Shown here piece after piece: positions 1 to 11,674 of a stretch of DNA of 64,000 bases; positions within the stretch are counted from its first letter, which is position 1, and every line of letters begins with the position of its first letter. The stretch is from assembly GCA_963978895.1 (NCBI GenBank), contig OZ022238.1:8643355-8707354 (forward strand). The letters are read 5' to 3'. A program made the translations under genes and the position numbers. Source of the stretch: Erpobdella octoculata. Taxonomy: Eukaryota; Annelida; Clitellata; Hirudinida; Erpobdellidae. The notes beneath the pieces are model-generated. The model saw only the letters and a program-made list of their open reading frames with translations, ran no database searches and was not told the DNA's origin.

Positions 1-166
1 CATACATACATACATACATACATACATACATACATACATACATACATACATACATACATACATACATACATACATACATACATACATACATACATACATA
101 CATACATACATACATACATACATACATACATACATACATACATACATACATACATACATACATACA

Positions 167-200
<34 letters not shown>

Positions 201-242
201 CATACATACATATATACAAACATTCATTTTTATATATATAGA
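1..242 (-). repeat. (CATA)n microsatellite running into a Helitron-like 5' terminus
   Basis: The first ~215 bases are an almost perfect CATA tetranucleotide array. It ends at about 216-242 in a segment which, read on the - strand, is TCTATATATATAAAAATGAA followed by TGTTTGT. That same terminus ends the two full Helitron-like elements at 17.4-18.7 kb and 35.3-36.4 kb, so this is probably the 5' end of a truncated copy whose microsatellite runs off the window. Confidence 0.75.
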
Positions 243-3200
243 TAAACTTTTTTGATTAAAAAACCTTGCTAAATGAGTTTATCTCGTTTGAAGTAAATTA
301 AAAGACTATTTTTGACAGTATTTTTTATTTTTTTTTAATAATTTTATAAAATTTATAAAGGTTCTGAGTTATGTCAAAATCATTCCTGCTAAAAACGTTT
401 TACTTGAGCAACTACTTTTTTTTTACAAATTCACTCTGTGTGTGTGTCTTTCTCTATACGCAAATCCTGCAAGTAAAATTTAATCAGCTTTTTGACTAGC
501 TACGAAGCTGAGACTTTCAACATAGCTTTATATTGGATGACAATACATGATTCAATTAAAAAAGAAAAAGAAAGTTTGCGGTGAAAAACTCGTTTTTTCC
601 TTTACTTGTTTCTAGTGAAAAACTCGTTTTTTCCTTTACTTGTTTCTATTTGAACCTATAACAAGTGAAGCAAAAAACAAAGTTTTTTTTTAAAAACACA
701 CTTTTGTATTTGTACACTATTCAAGTAATCATTTGACATTCTCTGGACGTTGATGTTGTCCAATCGATCCGAAAATTATATGTTACATAAAAAACGAGCA
801 TATTAGCATAGACAATAAATAGTTCGAAGAAAATATCACAAATAATTATTTTATTAAATTTTGTCCAATCGATCCGAAAATTTGATAGAATGCATTGTTA
901 ATCAGTTCGGAGGTATATTTAAATTTTTAAGTCTCTAGTCTCTAGCTCATCCTAAAGTTAGTTTAAAATCGATTGCAAAATTTGACAACAGACAGACAGA
1001 GAGTCAAATAAAGTAAAAATGTGTAAAAATACTTTAGCAAATATAAATAGAGAGTTTGAAAAAATTGTATACATTGTTTTTATTTCATGCAAATCAAATA
1101 AAACTGAAATTAAACCAATTTAAAAATTAACAAAAAAGTGATAAATTACAATAAATTTTTTTTAATGTAAAATTATCAATTTCCAAATGAATTTTGTTTA
1201 AAAATCACATATCAGCCATACCCTGGTTTTGCTCACAATATCAGGTGTTTTAATTGAAACATAAAAACACGTAAAAATTGAAATTTGATTTTATTTAACT
1301 AATTTCTTACTCTTTGTGTTATTTTATTAAATGAAGCAAATATTTCAGTTTCTAAAGGTCTCCATTACATTTATTCTAGGAATTGCTGTAAGATATTTCA
1401 AAGCTTATTTTCAATTCAGAGCGACAAAACAATATAAATTAAATTTGAAAATAATTTTGTTTATTTATCTATACATATAAATGATCATTAACGCAATAAA
1501 ATTAAATGTAAAAAACATGCACCATAAGAAGTGGAATTTGACATGTAGCAAATTACATTTAAAAAAATCCAGGGTTAATTTCAACATAAAAAGGATCTGG
1601 TTTTGTATAGTTTTTATAGAACTCAAGAATTTTGTTCTAGCCTATCTGGATTAAATGGACTTGTAGGCAAGAAGAAATGTCATCACTATCAGCAGTCAGC
1701 CCATTTCTTCTATTGTGCTGCTAACAGTTTTATCTTCAGACATTTCAAAGCCGAGAGACTATGAGACTATGAATGACTTTTTAACTATATCATTGATTAC
1801 TGGACTTGATCCAAACAGACAGAAAAAGGTAATCAATTATAATAAATGACAAATTGTGATAAAATCACAACTTATGTTTGTTGTTCTAAACACATTCCTG
1901 ATTGTCGAACATCACGTCTGGTTTTACTAAGGTGCTTTTCAGTAATACTTCAGGATAACAAAAATTGGATAACGGGAAGTTGGATTTTTGGAGTGCTATA
2001 CGTACCTATGACTCAAGCAAGCAAGCACACAAAAACGGTCAAGTTAATATAGAGGATTTAAAAATGTAAGAAAGGTGACGAAAATAAATTATTAATAAGT
2101 ATAATTTCTCTTAATAGATTGAGAAAAGTCTTCAGAAAATCAAGATTTTTTAACATAATCATGCTCTTCATTAAAAACCGGGTTCTCATCAGCAGGTTCA
2201 CAAACCTCTGCACGACGAACAAGACCTGGCCAGCATTTGACCTTATCATCAAAGTTCAATGACCCCATTTAACAAGTTTTTCTTATGCAGCATACCTTTT
2301 TAAAATTTTCATTCTGAACTTGTTGTTTATGCACGAACAGCTTTTTATAACGATAGCACTTGATTGTTTGCTGGTACAAATTGTTTGCTTTAAACTCTTA
2401 AAATATTTATTACACGGTCGAAACAATAATTTAGTTTCAAAAAATTAAAACACTTTTATTTTGCAATAAACTATTTTTTGACATACAAACACGAGAGTTT
2501 GAGAGTTTTTTTTCAACATTTTATAAGAACAGCTTTTTGGCGATTAGTTTAATCAACTGTCTCTTAAAATCAATAAATTGTAAACAGTTAATAAACTATC
2601 AATTTAAGAGTACCGATAATACTGTTAATTTGAAATTGTATTTTAAGGTTAAATTACTAATGTTGTATACATGTCAGTGCATTGTATTTATAAGAAAAGT
2701 ATTAGCTTATTGCGTGCTTTTGTCGTCAGCCCTCACGATCGTCCTGTCGTGACAGAACGCATTGGGCTTGGCATGGATGGTGATTGTAGTGAATGTAGTG
2801 TAGAATTGTAGTATTTGTAGTCATTGTAGAATGTGGTGTGTCACAGCGTTTTCAATCGTTGTTTTCAGTTTATTTTGATACTTGATATAATATAAATATG
2901 TTCTCGGCGTTCGCGACTGACATGTGTTTTGTTTGTTTTTGTGTTATCATTTTTATTCTAAGAAGGATTTATTTATAAATTTATATTTTATACTTCCTAT
3001 GGGAAAATGCATGGCGCCCCCATGCTTAGAATTCTATATCCACCCCTGGTGTTCATAATTTACTTTCACATAATTATAATTTCTTTAATAATTTTTTTCC
3101 AATCTATACTATTGGTTTTATTTTTTAACCAGAATTATGACATGTTTTGTGATCAACAGAGTACTATTACTGCAATTTACTTAAATGATATGCAACTTTT

Positions 3201-4099
3201 CTGAAATAAATAGTACAAATCAATTTATTGGATTGGAGCCTTCATCTCACATATTCGTTTATTATAAAAATTGTCAAACCACACTTTTAAAACAAAAAGT
3301 GTAGCTTAAACAAAAAATAAGTAAACAAAACTAATCATTAACTAGTAACTTTTAGTATATAACATTCGAACCAAAAAATTGCAGTCAATCAATTTTCCAG
3401 GGTAGTCAATTCTAATCAGGTTGCAGTTGTGATTTGAGTCAAAGTGATGAAGACGTGACTATTTTAACACAGTCCCAGTGATGGTTATTAATCACCAGAT
3501 ATCAGTGTTGCACTACCTTATATGAATTGCATATCATTGAAGAATAAAATGGTTTCACCGGTGACAAGATTTTTTTTTATTATGAATCAACCTTCAAGTT
3601 GATGCTGCAGCGATGACTATTCAATGTTATCTATCCTACTGAGGTGGCATAATAGCTCAGTGTTTTGGCTTAGTGCGCATAAGCATGCATTAATTTGATA
3701 CATAGCAGCAAATGCTGTTGTCTTTTTTTGTTACATGCCTGTTTGTTTACAATAAATATGACTTTTAATTTGTGTTTTGCATAGAATGGTTTGCTTAACT
3801 AGCTCCTGCTGTTTGTTATGAATAAATAAGAAGATTAAAGGAAAATTATAAGAAAAAATAATTTCCTGTCCTGAAATTCAGGATTATGTAAATAAATATT
3901 ATTGCAAATATAAAAACAAATTTCCGACGCTACAATCCTGGATTACATTTTTTAATTTGCAAGTTGTTGACATCTACGTTGTTTTCTATTTTTTAATTAA
4001 AACATTCATGATTTGGATTAAAATGAAGAAATAAAAATAGAATTAATTTATGTTTCTGCGATGAAAATTGTAAGCAGTTTATTTATTTAAATAACAGAA
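243..4099. other. Non-genic AT-rich stretch upstream of arfaptin
   Basis: I see no assignable gene here. At about 660-1030 lies a dispersed repeat that recurs near 25.66-26.0 kb and 26.76-26.85 kb; it carries the phrase GTCCAATCGATCCGAAAATT and ends in a short CAGA run. A short - strand reading frame at about 2145-2264 (42 codons, containing KVKCWPGLVRRAEVCEP) is richer in GC than its surroundings and could be an exon or a transposon scrap; I do not recognise it. The bases just before 4100 end in AACAG, which could be a splice acceptor for an untranslated first exon of arfaptin. Confidence 0.5.
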
Positions 4100-7000
4100 A
4101 TGGCGGCAAACAGCAGAGCCATGCCGAACCTTTATGAGCTTCGCTTGGACGACAATGAAGAGGACTATGATTACTGTGAAGAAACTCGCCAGCAGATCCT
4201 CAATAACATCAGCTTGACCCCCCGTGGCACGGTTGCCCTGAGGCTGGGCAACGACCACCACTGTCCTCCAGACGAAGAAGACTTGGAAAAAGGCGATGCT
4301 GGCTCACCGATGTATTACGGCCAGACTTTTACTAGCTGTAATAAGAAGGATCCAAGTGGTCATGCTTCTTCTTCCTTTCATCATCATCATCATCATGACA
4401 GCACCAATGAGAATGGTGGAAGTCATGGTAAGAGATTTAGAAGATCAGTTATTTTTCAGTGGCTTGATGGTGCTTTGCAAATGAATATTAATAATAATTA
4501 GTTTAATTAATTTATAAGCTTTGAATATCATTATAAAATTCACTTACTGCAAAAAATTTAGTGTTCAATTAAACAAAATAAAATTGAAGAAAACAATTAT
4601 TAAAAATGAAAATTATTAATAAGGAAAAATTAATTAATAATAAATTATTAATAAGGAAAAATTAATTAATAATAAATTATTAATAAGGAAAAATTTTTTA
4701 TAGTCATATTAACTACAAATATCTTTTGTTTACTATTCACTGGGGTAATATTTTTACGATACGATGTCACAATGAAATTTTTCAGCTAAGAAATAAATTT
4801 TTCAGCTATCTTAAAAGCATGTTTTTAATTTTTTAAATTAACTTTTACTTGTTATTCTTCAGGTCATTTTTTTGCAAGCTGGTGGCACCAGTTCATATTA
4901 AATATTATATTTGTCGCAGATTCAACGTCGCCCAGATTGTCGTCATCGTCAACGACCATCGTCTCGATCCGCAACAACGCCCCTGCCGCAACCCCGCATT
5001 CCCCCAGCAAACCTGTTGTGATCTCCACCTCTACGCTACATGTCACCCCCGCACCTCCGACGCCAATTGGAGCATTCAGAAGCTGGTCGGTGGAAGCTTT
5101 TGAGTTTGCCAAACAGTTTGTCTTTGAAAAGATTGGCAGGACGCAGAAGACTGCAGACGTAGAGCTGGAGAAAAGGGTTGAGAGTGTTAAAGAAACTCAA
5201 AGACAATTCAAGTATGTTGGTTATTTAATCAAATAAAAAAAATTTATTCTGTAATAGTATTACTGTATAATCTTTTTTTTTCATTATTAAATATTAAAAA
5301 TGTCTGCATACAAACACCACATAATTTATTCAATGACTTTTAAAAACCCAGATGGTAATATGGATTCGATTGCAGCGCCATGAATTTTTGTTATTTTTAG
5401 TTTTATATTTTTGCAACATAAATTATTGTTAAAATAAAAAGTAATTTTAATGATTGTTATGAAAATTTTAGTTAGCTGGCAGTAAAGTTATATATGAATT
5501 TGATTTGGCTATTGTTGGTTTTTATTTAAAATTCCAGGTTTGTTGAATTTTTAAATGTAATTACATTCATGTGATTTATTTATTACCTATTGTTATTTAA
5601 AGCTTATATTTCTTTTCAGGCAAAATTATAACAAAAGTAATTTTAAAATCATAGAACTTTAAAGTGACTAATTACTTGTTTATTACATTATTTATGACAG
5701 GCTTACCTTGTTAAGGAATAGTTTTGTGTTTCCTAACTGCTCTAAATAATGTTTGTTTTATTGAGAAAAATTTAAACATTCTTTTTCGTTGTAGGGTTGT
5801 CTATGATCTTGCCAAGAACTTAGCGGTCCATTATCGGCAAGTCGTTTACACTCAAAGGATTTTAAGTTTGTGCTTTTTGTTGCTGTCTAATATTTCAATT
5901 ACTTAATTAATATTTATTAAAAATTTAATTATATTCAGCATAGAATTGATTTAATAATATATACGATGGTCTGGATCAATATAATATAAATAATGAAACT
6001 TTATTGGAGGGTATTCATCGTCATTGATTATATTTTTAAGACATTACTCTCCATGTTTGGCTAGGCATAGATGAAGCCCTTTAACAATATCTGGTTCAGT
6101 TCTGGCTCCAGCTTAATAATAAATTTGTCAAGTTTTTTTCTGTTATTAATAATGGAAATGCATTCTATGATTATTAATGGAAATTCAGTCCTATTTTATG
6201 TTTTATCGTTCATATAAGTTAGTTAACTGGAGCCAATTTTTGTTTTTTATTTATTCTTGTGAGATGTTGTTTATTCGTCTTTATAGCAAAATTGCTGTAA
6301 TTTAATAAATGTGCAAGAGATTTATAAGGCATCCATCCACTGTATCAAGTAGGCGTTTAATAAGCCGGGTCACAAATCATCATTAATTTATTTTGATGCC
6401 AAATTAATGGTTTTTAATAGCAAAGCCTTATAATATTTGACCATACTTTATTAGGTGAGGTCTTCGTTGATCTATCTCACAAAAATCCAGAAGCAGGACT
6501 CTGTGAACAATTCAACTGCAATGCCCTCACCCAGAGGTTACTTGCTAAAAATGGAGATGCCCTTCTAGGTAAGTAGTTGCGATTAAAAATTGTTTTCTGA
6601 TTTTCATCATAAATGCTTGTATTATTAATGTCGTTATTATGTCTTTAAAATACTTATATTAAACAAGTGTAATGTAAGTGTGGGAAGTTACACTCTTGAT
6701 CTATATGTGTGTGAAGTTAGCCTCGAGGCTGGCAATGCTGATAAAAAAAAAAAAAAAATGCTTGCACTGGGGCTATGCTATACATTGTTGGATGGGGTAT
6801 AAAAAATGAAATCGAATGGTATATTTGGATTGTCTTCGGTTCAACAAATAAAAAAGTTATAAGCGAAAAACGACGATTTTCCGCCGAAAATTGCATAAAA
6901 TCAACATTGGCTCTTCTTTGAGAAAATCGATCTTTTTTTAAACTTCTGCACTGGTTATATCCGAGACGCTTGTTTTTAGATAATTCAATATCAAATCCAA

Positions 7001-10000
7001 CAATATAACTTTCGCTTCTCAAAGTTAATAAATAAAAAAGTTATCGAATAAAACGTCGGACCGTATACCAAAGAAACCGAGAAAGCGAAACATAAACAGA
7101 CGCTGCGATTGGACAATCGAGTCTAGCTCACTGTGGCTAATTATGCAAAATATTCAAATATGCAAAGTCGCTACTCGTTAACACGTTCAAATTTTATTTT
7201 TAAGAAACCTTTATTTAACTTAAATAATATATATATATATATAAATATATAGTAGCCAAATTTTTTTTATTGTTTTTCTCGCTCCCGTTTCCTTCCCCGG
7301 TCGTTTTCACGATCCCGGTCGTTTTCACGATCCCGGTCACTCTCACGATCGCGGTCGCTCTCACGATCCCGGTCGCTTTCCCGATTTTTAAGAAAATATA
7401 TTGAAGTTTACGATTAAAAATTTTTATTAATGAAAATGTTTGTAAAAAAAATATCTATTTAATAAAATCTAAGCATAGCATGCAAGTGAAGTGTTTCGTT
7501 TTGAACTCTTCCTTCGAATACATTAAAAATGTGCATTTTTGGTGAACCCACCTTCTACATTTTTCACACTCCACCCAGTCCTCACCTGCACCCTCTCCAC
7601 CGGTCCCGCAATACAAACAATAATTTGTCATGCTGTCCGATGCCAGCATGATTTCTTTTAGCCACTCTTCCCTTTCACTATCGGGATTAAAAGAACCACT
7701 CAGATCTTCTCCACGATCAAGCCTTCTAATAAAAACACCCACAAAAATACCACAATTATAGGCATCTTTTTGATACTTAGTCACGGGTGGCTTTTTAATG
7801 ATTAAACGTGGATTTATAAAAAAAAAAAAGCATTATTTTTCATCTTATATAAAGTAGATACAAATTTAGTAAAATTAATTACAAGTCGTATATCTTCCGG
7901 TTTTTCTCCATATGGATTATAAAAATAAATAGAATTGTCCTGGTTATCATAAATTTTTAATCGTAAACTTCAATATATTTTCTTAAAAATCGGGAAAGCG
8001 ACCGGGATCGTGAGAGCGACCGGGATCGTGAGAGTGACCGGGATCGTGAAAACGACCGGGATCGTGAAAACGACCGGGGAAGGAAACGGGAGCGAGAAAA
8101 ACAATAAAAAAAATTTGGCTACTATATATTTATATATATATATATATATTATTTAAGTTAAATAAAGGAAGAGTTCAAAACGAAACACTTCACTTGCATG
8201 CTATGCTTAGATTTTATTAAATAGATATTTTTTTTACAAACATTTTCATTAATAAAAAATTTTAATCGTAAACTTCAATATATTTTCTTAAAAATCGGGA
8301 AAGCGACCGGGATCGTAAGAGCGACCGGGATCGTGAGAGTGACCGGGATCGTGAAAACGACCGGGATCGTGAAAACGACCGGGGAAGGAAACGGGAGCGA
8401 GATAAACAATAAAAAAAATTTGGCTACTATATATTTATATATATATATATATATTATTTAAGTTAAATAAAGGTTTCTTAAAAATAAAATTTGAACGTGT
8501 TAACGAGTAGCGACTTTGCATATTTGAATATTTTGCATAATTAGCCACAGTGAGCTAGACTCGATTGTCCAATCGCAGCGTCTGTTTATGTTTCGCTTTC
8601 TCGGTTTCTTTGGTATACGGTCCGACGTTTTATTCGATAACTTTTTTATTTATTAACTTTGAGAAGCGAAAGTTATATTGTTGGATTTGATATTGAATTA
8701 TCTAAAAACAAGCGTCTCGGATATACCCAGTGCAGAAGTTTAAAAAAAGATCGATTTTCTCAAAGAAGAGCCAATGTTGATTTTATGCAATTTTCGGCGG
8801 AAAATCGTCGTTTTTCGCTTATAACTTTTTTATTTGTTGAACCGAAGACAATCCAAATATACCATTCGATTTCATTTTTTATACCCCATCCAACAATGTA
8901 TAGCATAGCCCCAGTGCAAGCAATTTTTTTTTTTTTTTAATTAGCATTGCCAGCCTCGAGGCTAACTTCCCACGCATTTGATCTATAATGATGCTGGCTG
9001 CAAAGTTGTGATATTTTTCAGAAGTTCACAAAATATTTGCATAAATAAATTTTTTTAAAGCTACATGCTTTTTTCAATGAATTTACCAGGCTTATATATT
9101 TAGGAAGGAGAACAAAGTACCTTAACCTTTTAAAGTACCCTGACCTTTCGCTTATAGCTGGGTTACGTGACGTTGCGAGTTTTTATCTCTTGTTCTGTCT
9201 TTTCTTTTTCTCTCATTATCTCTTTTTTTGCAAAATATCTTTTTATAATAGTAAGTCTATAAAATATGAAAACATTGACTACGGTCTTCTAAATACATAA
9301 TATGTGAAGTATGTGAGGATTGAGAATTTTAAAAACTTTCGGATCAATATGGAATAAACAAATTTTTTACTAACAAGTTTTAAATTTGAAAATTCAAAGT
9401 TTGTTTCTTTACATAAAATTTGCAAGTCTTAAAACATCTTTGAAGTTTTAATTGATAATTTTAAAGTTTTAATTGATAATTCACTCAAATGTTGTCCAAT
9501 CAATCTGAAAATTTAATAGAATGAGTCTGCAGCGACAAATAGACCCACCAAATTTCAACTCGATTGAATAATGGGAAGTTGATTTTTTTGAGTGGTATTA
9601 AGATTTTAATAATAAGTTTTTTTGTCAAAAGATGACTAAACTCTTTTCTTGGTAATACTTTTTAAGTACACCAAATTTCAATAAGATCTGTTGAGATATT
9701 AAGATTTGTATAAGAAATAAATCTATATACAGAGTTCTTTTTTCATTCATCACTTATTTTAATATTATTATTCTGTAATCATTATAATAATAATAATATT
9801 AATATTTTAACTTTTTAACATCCAGTGAATTTTTCATATTATTATTCTATAATCATTATAATAATAATAATAATATTAATATTTTAACATTCAGTGAATT
9901 TTTTCATATTATTATTCTATAATCATTATAATAATAATAATAATATTAATTATTTTAACTTTTTAACATCCAGTGAATTTTTTCAGCCTGTCTGGACACC

Positions 10001-11670
10001 TTTCTAAAGAGCATGCTCACTCTCTGCAATACAACAATCGAGGACACACTGGCCACCGTAAAAGACTTAGAAAACAACAGGTTGGTTTAAGTATCATAAT
10101 CATCGCCATCGTAATGGTAACGATTGTGATAGTCACTCTGTGCCCCTTATAATTCTTTTAATTTTGCAATGCCTCCTTCACAATTAAGAATGCTGTTATT
10201 TGTCAAATAAAATTTACCAGTGCATTATCGAAAGCCTATTGTTACAGTAATTGTTATCAATCGATGGTATTTTGTATCATTACAATTGTTTAATTGATAA
10301 TTACCCCAACTCATTGATGTTCCTTGTAATCACAGTTTTAATATTTTGTTTAAATATTACAGATTGAAGTACGATGCTTATCGATCATATCTGGAGAAAG
10401 TAAGAACTGCTCCTAGAGACAACCAGTACACGTTGAGACTTCAAGAAGCTGAGAGGAATTTCACCAAGTATCAGGTTATTTGTTTAATTATTTATTTATA
10501 GCTTATGAAAGGTGCATCTGCTTGTGTCTGGTGATGCCATGGAAACATAAACACATCAAAGAACATTCAAACATACATCCCAGCTAAATTGTCTCAGACT
10601 GATACAGACGTTAATTAATCAAACAACACAATGTCTGGTGATGTTATAAAAAAAAAGGATATCACTTTTTAAATCAGAAAGTGTGGATTGGTAAAACGTA
10701 TTCAAAATAATATTGTTAATATGGTTGTACCTATTCACATTTCGTTATTGAAAGAATCACATTTTTATCATCTTGCCAGGTGTGCATTATATGCTTCAAA
10801 ACACAGTCTATACTTCATTTAGTCTGTTTAACAATATTTATCAATTATTTTACAGACAAAATATTCTAGACTTCACCACGATCTAAACATCAAGCTGAAA
10901 TTTTTGGATGAAAACAAAGTAAGGTTGAAAGAGAAAATTTTTTAAATCATATTATTCATTATTTATCTAATGTCATGATATGCTCTTGAAACTTATAATT
11001 GGTTATCAATAAAACTAATTAACCTGTTGACCAACCAACATTAGTCATTGACACTCATTTGATCTGTCATAACATCATGTTAGTCCTAATACTCAATCAT
11101 TCATTGATACTCGCTCTAATAATAATCAGTACTTAACATTGAACATGATCATATAGTAATCATGTGCAAACCAATAATCATCTGCAAATCAGTAATCCTC
11201 TGCAAACCAGTAATCACCTACAAACCAGTAATCACTTGCAAACCAGTAATCAACTGCAAACTGGCAATAACCTAAATTATTAATAAATCTTAATCACTGG
11301 ACTACAGGTAAAAGTCTGTCAGAAGCACCTGTTCCTTTTCCACAGAGGCTTCCTCGACTACATCTCAGGCAACCGTCGGGGCATTGAGGATGTCCTGAGC
11401 CAGTTTGGCGGCTTCCAGTCCACGCCTGCTAGTTCATCTATGACCTTTCTCGAGGCTCCCATCAATCTGACTTCCAGGGGGACTGTCGCTTCTCCCGGTG
11501 GCCACGAAGTTTCCAGGAATTCGAACAACAATGTTCAGATCAACAGCTGTTCATTGAAAGCTGCTGCTAATCTTCCAACTTCAATTGATGCATGCAAACA
11601 GCAATTCAAGCTCGATGAAATCTCATCTTCTGGACCTGCTGTGTTGACTCACCACGGGGTCAAGCCTTAA
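4100..11670 (+). CDS. ARFIP: Arfaptin (ARFIP1/2 family), BAR-domain protein, complete 8-exon gene
   Basis: Exons: 4100-4427, 4920-5211, 5795-5865, 6455-6568, 9987-10080, 10363-10474, 10856-10918, 11308-11670. They sum to 1437 nt (478 aa), and all introns are GT-AG in matching phase. Arfaptins bind GTP-loaded Arl1, Arf and Rac1 and use a BAR dimer plus an amphipathic helix to sense curved trans-Golgi membrane. Residues 1-~160 are a low-complexity N-terminus with a His6 run. The conserved AH-BAR unit starts near W165 (SWSVEAFEFAKQ) and continues through RLKYDAYRSYLEK, IKLKFLDENK and KHLFLFHRGF to about residue 394; the last ~84 residues are a Ser/Asn-rich tail. Family identity comes from colinear matches in exons 2-8. 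Intron 4 (3.4 kb) contains a fold-back transposon and a repeated acceptor region. The sequence before the ATG ends in AACAG, so an untranslated 5' exon is possible. Vertebrate paralogue (1 or 2) cannot be decided. Confidence 0.95.
4607..4695. repeat. AT-rich tandem repeat in arfaptin intron 1
   Basis: Three head-to-tail copies of a roughly 33-bp unit containing ATTAATAAGGAAAAATTAAT lie in intron 1. No coding potential. Confidence 0.7.
6705..8977. mobile_element. Fold-back DNA transposon (MULE-like or Zisupton-like) with Ulp1/PHD remnant
   Basis: Two arms of roughly 700 bp, about 6705-7410 and 8265-8977, are near-perfect inverted copies of each other. The ends read ATGTGTGTGAAGTTAG (left) and ATGCGTGGGAAGTTAG (right, reverse complement). 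The element is flanked by a 9-bp duplication, TTGATCTAT, at 6696-6704 and 8978-8986. The centre holds a decayed - strand Ulp1-like protease with PHD finger. The right half contains an extra inverted copy of inner sequence (about 7960-8250), so the centre has been rearranged. A 9-bp target duplication is typical of Mutator-like elements; Ulp1 proteases occur in some MULEs and in Zisupton elements. No transposase is visible, so it is probably non-autonomous. It sits in arfaptin intron 4. Confidence 0.8.
7455..7945 (-). pseudogene. Ulp1/C48 peptidase C-terminus fused to PHD finger, frameshifted transposon gene
   Basis: The open stretch 7455-7790 shows QKDAYNCG, matching the Gln and Cys active-site region of C48 (Ulp1/SENP) peptidases. 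It is followed by a Cys4-His-Cys3 pattern (YCLYCG, ECEKC, HQKC, CMLC) typical of a PHD finger. Further upstream on the - strand, about 7830-7945, another frame reads IYFYNPYGEKPEDIRL, which fits the preceding part of the protease. The two parts are separated by a one-base frame break in a run of 12 T residues, so the gene is broken. The protease N-terminus with the catalytic His and Asp is not found. It lies inside the fold-back element and is not part of arfaptin. Confidence 0.6.
9775..9986 (+). repeat. Tandem triplication of the arfaptin intron 4 acceptor region
   Basis: Three copies of a roughly 70-bp unit (TCATATTATTATTCTRTAATC, then an ATA/ATT tract, then CATCCAGTGAATTTTTTC) end exactly at the 3' splice site of arfaptin exon 5. 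Only the last copy has TTTTTTCAG; the upstream copies read TTTTTCAT, so they lack a usable AG. Confidence 0.75.
11160..11280. repeat. ~18-bp tandem repeat in arfaptin intron 7
   Basis: About six diverged copies of a unit like ACCAGTAATCACCTGCAA run through intron 7. They are tandem with no spacers, so this is not a CRISPR-like array. Confidence 0.7.
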
Positions 11671-11674
11671 TAAA
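11669..11674 (+). terminator. Polyadenylation signal AATAAA overlapping the arfaptin stop codon
   Basis: The stop codon TAA at 11668-11670 overlaps an AATAAA hexamer. If used, the 3' UTR would be only a few tens of bases long. More distal signals cannot be excluded. Confidence 0.4.

Noticed and set aside
6717..7022. Two almost identical ~95-codon frames at 6717-7022 (-) and 8659-8940 (+)
   Set aside because: They are the same sequence in the two inverted arms of the fold-back element and resemble no protein; treated as non-coding arm sequence.
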